Shown in pieces: positions 45,601 to 52,352 of a stretch of DNA of 64,000 nucleotides. The position numbers were made by a program, and so were the translations under genes. The stretch covers positions 96,753 through 160,752 of the forward strand of contig NZ_LKEU01000014.1 of assembly GCF_001766835.1 (NCBI RefSeq), read 5' to 3'. The notes below the pieces were generated by a model. That model saw only the letters and a list, made by a program, of their open reading frames with translations. It did not search any database and was not told the origin of the DNA. Position 1 is the stretch's first letter. Each line of letters starts with the position of its first letter. Origin of the DNA: Acetobacterium wieringae. Its GTDB lineage: Bacteria > Bacillota > Clostridia > Eubacteriales > Eubacteriaceae.

Positions 45601-46013
45601 GCTACGAACTCGTCTTTGATGTGAAACGGGGAGATTTTGACACCGCCGGCGAAGCCTCCCGAAAAATTAAACGAACCCTCCAGCAGTTAGGGGTATCCAA
45701 CAAGGTGATCCGCAAGGTCTCCATTGCTGGCTATGAGGGAGAAATGAATCTGGCGATCCATTCATCGGGCGGAAGAATTGTTTTGCAGGTAGGTGAAGAG
45801 GAACTGGTTCTGACGATCGAGGATGTCGGACCGGGGATTGCCAATATTGACCTGGCGATGACGGCGGGTTGGTCAACTGCTGGCGATGAAGTCCGGCAAA
45901 TGGGTTTTGGCGCCGGAATGGGTTTGCCCAATATGAAAAATAATGCCGACAGTTTTGAAATCTCCTCCAAGATTGGAGAGGGGACAAAAATTGTCATGAA
46001 ATTTTTTGTCTAA
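45597..46013 (+). CDS. Anti-sigma-factor-like ATPase (HATPase domain)
   Basis: 138 residues. GHKL-fold boxes: EMNLAIHSSGG (N box), IEDVGPGIAN (G1) and GFGAGMGLPNMKNNAD (G2). This size and pattern match RsbW/SpoIIAB-type serine kinases. No sigma factor or anti-anti-sigma gene is next to it. It sits between a DRTGG gene and a hydrogenase-like gene, so a regulatory phosphotransfer role is inferred. Confidence 0.8.
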   Translation: MSYELVFDVKRGDFDTAGEASRKIKRTLQQLGVSNKVIRKVSIAGYEGEMNLAIHSSGGRIVLQVGEEELVLTIEDVGPGIANIDLAMTAGWSTAGDEVRQMGFGAGMGLPNMKNNADSFEISSKIGEGTKIVMKFFV

Positions 46014-46033
46014 TCAGGAAGAAGGGGGGACAT

Positions 46034-47383
46034 ATGGAAAAATTACTGCATTCAGTATACCTTGATGAGGAAAAATGTCTGGGTTGCACGACCTGTCTGA
46101 GAAGCTGTCCCACTGGAGCCATCCGGGTTCGGGGGGGGAAGGCGACCATCAATGAGTCCAAATGCATTGACTGTGGTGAGTGTATTCGGATTTGTCCGCA
46201 TCATGCCAAGCTGGCCAAAACCGATCCGCTTTCAAAAAAAGATAATTATCAATATACCGTGGCGATGGTGGCGCCCGCCATCATTGGTCAGTTTAAACCG
46301 AAATATTCAATTAGCCAGATTCTTTCGGCCGTAAAAGCCCTGGGCTTTGATGAGGTGGTGGAAGTGGCTTATGGTGCTGAAATTGTCGGCCAGGCCCTGA
46401 AGTATGAGTATCATGCCAAACGATATCCCAGACCGCTGATTTCTTCAGCCTGTCCGGCGGTTGTCAAGCTGATTCAGGTGCGCTTTCCTGAACTCACTGA
46501 CAATATCTGCCGCTTGAAGTCTCCCATGGCGATAACCGCCAGACTGATCAGAAAGCGAATCAGGGAAGAAGGCATCCATAAAAATAGCGACGTCGGCGTT
46601 TTTTTTATTACCCCCTGCGCTGCCAAAGCCACCATGGTCAATAACCCGGCGGCCAGTGAGTACGATAAATATGACCTAATCGATGGTGCCATTGCCATTA
46701 AGGACATTTATAGTGATATCGCCCGGCTTATCGGCAAGTGCCCGCATCAGGAAGGCCTGCATAATACCACCCCAGAATCCTGTACCTGGGCTTTGTCTGG
46801 TGGTGAAAGTGACTACCTTAAAAATAAAAATGTTCTCCATGTCGATGGAATTCAAAATGTTATTAATGTTCTGGAAGAAATTGAATGCGGTAAACTCGAT
46901 ACCATCGAGTTTTTTGAAGGACTAGCCTGTATCGGCGGCTGCGTTGGCGGTTGTTTGACGGTGGAAAATAATTATGTGGCTAAAATGTACATTCAGGATC
47001 GGGCCAAAACCATGAAACAAACCTCCATTATCCACATGTCCGATGAATACGTGCGAAGTGTTTATAATTCCGGGATGATGCACATCAAAGAGCGAATTCT
47101 GCCGAGAAGTCCGGAACCTCTGGATCAGGATATCAATCGCGCCATCGAAAAAATGAAGCAAATCGAAATACTCGAAAGTAAACTCCCCGGTCTGGACTGT
47201 GGTTCCTGTGGCGCTCCGGGCTGTCGGGCTCTGGCAGAAGATATTGTCGCTGGAAAAGCCAAAGAAATCGATTGTGTATTTGTCTTAAAAGATCGGGTCC
47301 GGGATCTCTCAGTTTTAACCAATGAACTGTTGCAGGTCGAACATCCCACCGAAAAACCATTGATCAAAAAAGAAGAAATGTAG
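46034..47383 (+). CDS. [FeFe]-hydrogenase-like iron-sulfur protein, probable sensory type
   Basis: 449 residues. Two [4Fe-4S] ferredoxin motifs (CLGCTTCLRSCP, CIDCGECIRICP), a hydrogenase H-domain, and a C-terminal Rnf-type cluster motif (CGSCGAPGC, then Cys in AKEIDC). H-cluster motifs are altered: SSACPAV (catalytic TSCCP, first Cys to Ala), TPCAAKATM (usual MPC--K--E, Glu lost) and ACIGGCVGGC (usual ACPGGCxxGGG). All four cluster-ligand cysteines remain. The Cys-to-Ala change at the proton-relay position is known in sensory hydrogenases (groups C/D). No PAS domain or kinase domain is fused. Probably senses H2 or redox state rather than turning over H2 quickly. Confidence 0.8.
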   Translation: MEKLLHSVYLDEEKCLGCTTCLRSCPTGAIRVRGGKATINESKCIDCGECIRICPHHAKLAKTDPLSKKDNYQYTVAMVAPAIIGQFKPKYSISQILSAVKALGFDEVVEVAYGAEIVGQALKYEYHAKRYPRPLISSACPAVVKLIQVRFPELTDNICRLKSPMAITARLIRKRIREEGIHKNSDVGVFFITPCAAKATMVNNPAASEYDKYDLIDGAIAIKDIYSDIARLIGKCPHQEGLHNTTPESCTWALSGGESDYLKNKNVLHVDGIQNVINVLEEIECGKLDTIEFFEGLACIGGCVGGCLTVENNYVAKMYIQDRAKTMKQTSIIHMSDEYVRSVYNSGMMHIKERILPRSPEPLDQDINRAIEKMKQIEILESKLPGLDCGSCGAPGCRALAEDIVAGKAKEIDCVFVLKDRVRDLSVLTNELLQVEHPTEKPLIKKEEM

Positions 47384-47395
47384 CTATAAAGGCAT

Positions 47396-47611
47396 TGCAA
47401 AATGAAAATACGAACAAAGATTGCTTTGGGTGCAGTTTCCACATACAATTTTGTAACGTGTAGGCGAACAGTGTAAAAATTTGCGAAGGCAACGAGCCAA
47501 TCACAAGCTTGCTTGTAGTTGGCGACTGCCCGCGACAAAGAAGAAATTCGCCTAGCGATTTCTTCTGGTGTATTGTGCAAACTGGACTCAAAGCTCACGG
47601 CAGTATTGCAG
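47396..47611. repeat. Palindromic repeat, family B copy 1
   Basis: Left arm GCTTTGGGTGCAGTTTCCACA (from 47423) and, at the right, its imperfect inverse around 47575-47598 (TGCAAACTGGACTCAAAGCT). Inside lies the 54-bp module 47483-47536 also present, inverted, in the family A copy at 30324-30377. A second family B copy is at 63048-63197. It separates the hydrogenase-like gene from the second DRTGG gene. Confidence 0.8.
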
Positions 47612-47645
47612 TTACCCAATTTAGTCATATTAAAGGAGAAAAGGA

Positions 47646-47978
47646 ATGAAGGTTAGTGCGTTATTAGAAAACAAAGAATTCAAGTGTCTTAATCCTCAGG
47701 TAGGGATTGAGGGGGTCATTAAAAGTGGCTATGTCGGTGACCTGCTCAGTTGGGTTATGGCCAATGCCGGTCATGGCTGTGCCTGGGTAACCATCCAGAC
47801 GCATGTCAATATTATTGCCGTGGCATCGCTGCTGGAGATGAGTTGCGTGATTATTCCCGAAGGGGCTGAAGTTGAAGAAAGTACCCTGGAACGGGCCATC
47901 ATCGAGGATATCCCGATTATTATTACCGGTCTTAATGCTTTTGAAGTCTGTAAAATTTTAGGAAACGCTGGCATATAA
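47646..47978 (+). CDS. DRTGG-domain-like protein
   Basis: 110 residues. VSALLENKEFKCLN, IKSGYVGDLLSWVMANAGHG, VTIQTHVNIIAVASLLEMSC and IPIIITGLNAFEVCKIL resemble the C-terminal DRTGG half of regulatory proteins found beside [FeFe]-hydrogenases in clostridia. AAAGGAG precedes the ATG. The next gene starts 1 nt after its stop. Confidence 0.7.
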   Translation: MKVSALLENKEFKCLNPQVGIEGVIKSGYVGDLLSWVMANAGHGCAWVTIQTHVNIIAVASLLEMSCVIIPEGAEVEESTLERAIIEDIPIIITGLNAFEVCKILGNAGI

Positions 47979-47979
47979 A

Positions 47980-48717
47980 ATGGAAAAGGTAGCCATTGAT
48001 CTGCACATCCACTCGGCATTATCCCCCTGTGGTGAAGCGGAGATGACCCCCAACAACATTGTCAATATGGCCCTGATTAAAGAACTGGATTTTATTGCCG
48101 TCACGGATCACAACACCGCCAAAAATTTACCAGCGGTTATGGCTGTGGCTAAAGAATTGGCCAAAGAAACCGGAACAGGCCTTTGCATTCTGCCGGGTAT
48201 TGAAGTGACAACCAAAGAAGAAGCCCATGTTCTGGCCTATCTGCCAACCCTGGAGGCGGCCATGAAACTGGATGCCATTGTTTATGACCATCTTCCGGAT
48301 GTGAAAAATGAAAAAGCGCTGTTCGGCCCCCAAACGATCATGGATGCTGAGGATAATATTATTGGCGAAGTCGATAAATTGTTGATTTCAGCAACTGATA
48401 TTGGGGTCAATCAGCTCTGGGATCTTGTTACGGACCTGGGCGGGGTGCTGGTACCAGCCCACATCGACCGAAAATCCTATAGTTTAATTTCATCGCTGGG
48501 ATTTATTCCCCTGGAATTGGCAGTAAAGACCTGCGAAGTGTCAAAAAAAGAAACCTTTGAAAATGTCCGGAAAAACTTCCGTTTTTTTAAAGACTATCAG
48601 TTCATTCACGGTTCTGATGCCCATCAATTGGAAGACATGGCCGAGCGGGAATATTTTCTGGAACTACCGGATATGCAAAGGCAGACGCTGATTAACTATC
48701 TGGGATCGATTGTTTAA
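47980..48717 (+). CDS. PHP-domain phosphoesterase
   Basis: 245 residues. PHP metal ligands DLHIHSALSPCGEAEM, VTDHNTA, GIEVTTKEEAHVLAY, PAHIDR and HGSDAH, in order. Related proteins hydrolyse phosphoesters. The gene is fused closely to the DRTGG gene and ends the island before the hyd operon; in other clostridia the same neighbours recur. Its substrate could be a phosphorylated signal protein or nucleotide, which is an inference. Confidence 0.8.
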   Translation: MEKVAIDLHIHSALSPCGEAEMTPNNIVNMALIKELDFIAVTDHNTAKNLPAVMAVAKELAKETGTGLCILPGIEVTTKEEAHVLAYLPTLEAAMKLDAIVYDHLPDVKNEKALFGPQTIMDAEDNIIGEVDKLLISATDIGVNQLWDLVTDLGGVLVPAHIDRKSYSLISSLGFIPLELAVKTCEVSKKETFENVRKNFRFFKDYQFIHGSDAHQLEDMAEREYFLELPDMQRQTLINYLGSIV

Positions 48718-48720
48718 GTC

Positions 48721-48811
48721 GTACCGACACGTGTTCGATCATGTTGTGACTGAGCGGTCAGACTCTGCGTATCGGAGCGAACAACAGATGAATAAGTGGT
48801 TTATACGGTAG
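48721..48811. repeat. Degenerate family A repeat, copy 4 (91 bp)
   Basis: GTACCGAC at 48721, GATCATGTTGT inside and ACAACAGATG at 48781-48790, then a decayed right end TTATACGGTAG. Same layout as other family A copies but with more changes. The rest of the gap 48812-48980 has a TTTTTT stretch and A/T-rich DNA without a supported gene. Confidence 0.65.
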
Positions 48812-48980
48812 TTAGCTGTGAACTTTACAGGTGTTTTTCGAAGCGCCTGTTTTTTTGTGCAAAATTATTACACTTATTTTGAAAAAAAAAATAAATGGGT
48901 AGAATTTTTACTTCAAAAAACAAAAAAGTTAAAGGTTTTCATAAAAATCCGGGCCAAAAAGAGTGAAAAATTTATCTGTT

Positions 48981-49017
48981 ATAACACATAACGAAATATT
49001 TCGTTCTGTGTTATAAT
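48981..49017 (+). promoter_or_regulatory. hyd operon promoter region with 34-bp near-perfect palindrome
   Basis: ATAACACATAACGAAAT (48981-48997) and ATTTCGTTCTGTGTTAT (48998-49014) match in 16 of 17 positions and overlap the -10 box TATAAT (49012-49017). No -35 consensus is seen at the right distance. A dimeric regulator bound here would control hydC-hydE-hydD-hydB-hydA; Rex-like redox control is possible but the site does not match the usual Rex consensus. Confidence 0.65.
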
Positions 49018-49084
49018 GACTTCGTTAGAAAATATGCAATCACAAGCGTAAAGGTTTGCATGATTTAATTAGGAGGTTTGAAAA

Positions 49085-49555
49085 TTGGCTGAATTAATAC
49101 CAGTTGAAAATTTGGACGTAGTAAAGGCAATAGTCGCCGAGCACAGAGAAGTACCAGGTTGTTTAATGCAGATTCTGCAGGAAACCCAGGAAAAATACGG
49201 CTACTTACCACTTGAACTACAGGGAACCATCGCAGATGAGTTAGGAATTCCTCTGACTGAAGTCTACGGTGTGGCAACATTTTATTCACAATTTACACTT
49301 AAACCAAAAGGAAAATTCAAAATTGGTATCTGCTTAGGAACCGCTTGCTATGTAAGAGGCGCACAACCAATTATTGACAAGGTTAACAGCATTTTAGGAA
49401 CACAGGTTGGTGATACAACTGAAGATGGAAAATGGTCAGTTGACGCAACCCGATGTGTTGGTGCCTGTGGTTTGGCTCCAGTAATGATGATTAACGAAGA
49501 AGTATTTGGACGTTTAACCGTAGATGAAATTCCAGCGATCCTAGAAAAGTTTTAA
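49085..49555 (+). CDS. hydC: Electron-bifurcating hydrogenase subunit HydC (NuoE-like)
   Basis: 156 residues. [2Fe-2S] thioredoxin-like protein with the four ligands in LGTACYVRGA and DATRCVGACGLAPV. NuoE type; in HydABC complexes it binds beside HydB. TTG start, AGGAGG upstream. First of five genes in the order hydC-hydE-hydD-hydB-hydA, as described for Acetobacterium woodii. Confidence 0.92.
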   Translation: MAELIPVENLDVVKAIVAEHREVPGCLMQILQETQEKYGYLPLELQGTIADELGIPLTEVYGVATFYSQFTLKPKGKFKIGICLGTACYVRGAQPIIDKVNSILGTQVGDTTEDGKWSVDATRCVGACGLAPVMMINEEVFGRLTVDEIPAILEKF

Positions 49556-49564
49556 TTAGCTGTT

Positions 49565-50110
49565 ATGAAAGAGTTGTCCCTTCACATTTTGGATATTACC
49601 CAAAATTCCATCAGAGCCCAGGCAAAGCTTGTGAAACTGCTGATTATTGAGTCCACGGCAAATAATGAACTCACCATTATCATCACGGATGATGGGTGTG
49701 GCATACCGGCTGATCGGCTTGAGAATATCACAGATCCGTTTGTAACGACCCGAACAACCAGAAAGGTTGGTCTGGGTTTATCTCTATTTAAAGCAGCTGC
49801 GGAAGCATGTGGCGGATACTTTGAGATAAGCTCTAGCCTCGGTGTTGGCACAAAGGTGGTTGGAAGCTTCATGCGGGATCATATTGATCGTGTTCCTCTG
49901 GGGAATATGGCCGATACGGTGCTTACCATGGTAATGTCTTTTGGAGAGACAGATCTTTATTATCAACACAACTTTAATAACCAACTATTTGTTTTTAATA
50001 CACGAGAAATTAAAGACACTCTGGAAGTAGAATCGTTAAACGAACCAGCAATACTGAACTGGATTCGGGAATTCGTTTCAGAAGGTCTTGAAGAAATTAT
50101 GGAGGAATAA
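49565..50110 (+). CDS. hydE: HydE, histidine-kinase-like ATPase of the hyd operon
   Basis: 181 residues. HATPase fold with SLHILDITQNSIRAQAKLV (N box), TDDGCGIPAD (G1) and RKVGLGLSLFKAAAEACGG (G2). No histidine phosphorylation domain. Always found in this operon in Acetobacterium-type clusters but absent from the purified complex as far as I know; role unknown, possibly regulation. Not the [FeFe] maturase also called HydE. Confidence 0.75.
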   Translation: MKELSLHILDITQNSIRAQAKLVKLLIIESTANNELTIIITDDGCGIPADRLENITDPFVTTRTTRKVGLGLSLFKAAAEACGGYFEISSSLGVGTKVVGSFMRDHIDRVPLGNMADTVLTMVMSFGETDLYYQHNFNNQLFVFNTREIKDTLEVESLNEPAILNWIREFVSEGLEEIMEE

Positions 50111-50114
50111 ATTT

Positions 50115-50513
50115 ATGGCAAAGTCCTTAGCAGAACTAAAAGCGATTCGTGAAAAAAAATTAAACGAAATCAATTTAAGACACGGCAAGAATGGATATCG
50201 CGTCGTAGTAGGAATGGCAACCTGTGGTATCGCAGCAGGCGCTCGACCCGTTATGGTTAAACTGATGGAAGAAGTCGATGCAAAAGGTTTGGTTGATGTT
50301 ACTGTTGCTCAAACAGGTTGTATCGGATCATGTCGATTAGAACCAATTGTTGAAGTTTACGATGCAAACAATGAAAAAGTAACCTATGTGCACATGACAC
50401 CGGAAAAGGTTGCTAAAGTTGTAGCAGAACACTTGGCTCAAGGCAAAGTTGTCGATGAATACACCATGACTGTGGTTGATGGTAAAGTCATTGATCCAAC
50501 GGTTAAGGGTTAA
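50115..50513 (+). CDS. hydD: Electron-bifurcating hydrogenase subunit HydD ([2Fe-2S] ferredoxin)
   Basis: 132 residues. Thioredoxin-like [2Fe-2S] domain with ligands in MATCGIAAGARPV and TGCIGSCRLEP. ATG at 50115 after GGAGGAAT; the overlapping upstream ATG is less likely. Part of the bifurcating hydrogenase operon; the subunit is dispensable in some relatives. Confidence 0.88.
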   Translation: MAKSLAELKAIREKKLNEINLRHGKNGYRVVVGMATCGIAAGARPVMVKLMEEVDAKGLVDVTVAQTGCIGSCRLEPIVEVYDANNEKVTYVHMTPEKVAKVVAEHLAQGKVVDEYTMTVVDGKVIDPTVKG

Positions 50514-50532
50514 TTGAGGAGGAGAAGAGCAG

Positions 50533-52332
50533 ATGGCATATAAACGTTCGCAGGTACTGATTTGTGGTGGTACAGGATGTACATCCTCAGGATCCATGAC
50601 ATTAGTAAAAGAATTAAAGAAAGAATTAGTTAAACACGATATTCTGGATGAAGTAGAAGTTGTTGCAACCGGATGTTTCGGTTTGTGTGAACTGGGACCA
50701 GTCGTTATTGTATACCCAGAAGGAACATTCTACAGCCGAGTTGAAGCTGCCGATATTCCTGAACTGGTTGAAGAACATCTGGTTAAAGGTCGTCCATTGG
50801 ATCGTTTGATCTACACCGAAAAAGGTGATGGTCATCACCCACTGTCAATCAATGAATTAGGATTCTTCAAAACCCAGAAACGTATTGCTTTGGCAAACTG
50901 TGGTGTTATCAATCCTGAAAACATTGACGAATATATCGCATTTGATGGTTACCTGGCGCTGGAAAAAGTGCTGTTAACCATGACACCAGTCGATGTAATC
51001 AACGAAGTTAAAGCGTCCGGTCTTCGTGGTCGTGGGGGCGGAGGATTCCCAACTGGTCTTAAATGGCAGTTTGCTCACGATGCTGTATCCGAAGATGGCG
51101 TAAAATTTGTAGCATGTAACGCCGATGAAGGAGACCCTGGTGCATTCATGGATCGATCTGTACTTGAAGGTGATCCGCATGCACTTATCGAAGCCATGGC
51201 GATTGCCGGTTTTGCTGTAGGTGCTTCTAAAGGTTATGTTTATGTTCGAGCTGAATATCCAATCGCTGTTAACCGTCTGCAGATCGCTATTGATCAGGCC
51301 AAAGAATATGGTTTACTGGGAGAAAATATCTTTGATACCGATTTCTCCTTCGACCTGGAAATTCGTTTAGGTGCCGGCGCATTTGTCTGTGGTGAAGAAA
51401 CAGCACTTATGAACTCAATCGAAGGTAAACGTGGTGAACCGCGTCCACGTCCGCCATTCCCAGCTAACAAAGGTTTGTTTGGCAAACCAACCGTATTAAA
51501 TAACGTAGAAACTTATGCAAATATTCCAGCGATTATCTTAAAAGGCGCAGAATGGTTTGCATCAGTAGGAACCGAAAAATCTAAAGGAACAAAAGTATTC
51601 GCACTTGGTGGAAAAATCAACAACACCGGTCTGCTTGAAATTCCAATGGGTACAACCCTCCGAGAAATCGTCTTTGATATCGGTGGTGGGATTCCCAATG
51701 GTAAAGCGTTCAAAGCTGCCCAAACTGGTGGACCATCAGGCGGATGTATTCCAGCTTCTTTATTAGATACAGAAATCGATTATGATAACCTGATTGCCAT
51801 CGGCTCCATGATGGGTTCTGGTGGACTCATCGTAATGGACGAAGACAACTGTATGGTTGACGTTGCCCGTTTCTTCCTTGACTTTACTCAGGACGAATCC
51901 TGTGGTAAGTGTCCTCCTTGCCGTATTGGTACCAAAAGAATGCTTGAAATTCTGGAACGAATCTGCGATGGTAAAGGGATTGAAGGCGATATCGAACGGT
52001 TGGAAGAACTGGCTGTCGGTATCAAAGCATCAGCACTTTGTGGATTGGGACAAACTGCACCAAACCCTGTTCTGTCTACCATCCGTTATTTCCGTGATGA
52101 ATACGAAGCACATATCAATGATAAAAAATGTCCCGCTGGCGTATGTAAACATCTGTTAGACTTCACAATCAATCCTGATACCTGTAAAGGTTGCGGAATC
52201 TGTGCGAAGAAATGTCCAGCCGATGCGATCACCGGTGAAAAGAAAAAACCATATACCATCGATACAGCAAAATGTATTAAATGTGGTGCCTGTATTGAAG
52301 CCTGTCCATTTGGCTCCATTTCCAAGGGTTGA
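50533..52332 (+). CDS. hydB: Electron-bifurcating hydrogenase subunit HydB (NAD- and FMN-binding)
   Basis: 599 residues. N-terminal [2Fe-2S] thioredoxin-like domain (CGGTGCTSSG, TGCFGLCELGP), NADH/FMN domain near 120-430 (GLRGRGGGGFPTGLKW, CNADEGDPGAFMDR), [4Fe-4S] SCGKCPPCRIGTKRM and two ferredoxin motifs at the end (CKGCGICAKKCP, CIKCGACIEACP). It reduces NAD while electrons also flow to ferredoxin, the bifurcation centre of the complex. Start after GGAGGAG. Confidence 0.95.
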   Translation: MAYKRSQVLICGGTGCTSSGSMTLVKELKKELVKHDILDEVEVVATGCFGLCELGPVVIVYPEGTFYSRVEAADIPELVEEHLVKGRPLDRLIYTEKGDGHHPLSINELGFFKTQKRIALANCGVINPENIDEYIAFDGYLALEKVLLTMTPVDVINEVKASGLRGRGGGGFPTGLKWQFAHDAVSEDGVKFVACNADEGDPGAFMDRSVLEGDPHALIEAMAIAGFAVGASKGYVYVRAEYPIAVNRLQIAIDQAKEYGLLGENIFDTDFSFDLEIRLGAGAFVCGEETALMNSIEGKRGEPRPRPPFPANKGLFGKPTVLNNVETYANIPAIILKGAEWFASVGTEKSKGTKVFALGGKINNTGLLEIPMGTTLREIVFDIGGGIPNGKAFKAAQTGGPSGGCIPASLLDTEIDYDNLIAIGSMMGSGGLIVMDEDNCMVDVARFFLDFTQDESCGKCPPCRIGTKRMLEILERICDGKGIEGDIERLEELAVGIKASALCGLGQTAPNPVLSTIRYFRDEYEAHINDKKCPAGVCKHLLDFTINPDTCKGCGICAKKCPADAITGEKKKPYTIDTAKCIKCGACIEACPFGSISKG

Positions 52333-52352
52333 TTTAGGAGGTCACAAAAACA

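Noticed and set aside
49565..50110. HydE as the [FeFe]-hydrogenase radical SAM maturase
   Set aside because: No CxxxCxxC motif; the protein is a GHKL ATPase that only shares the name.
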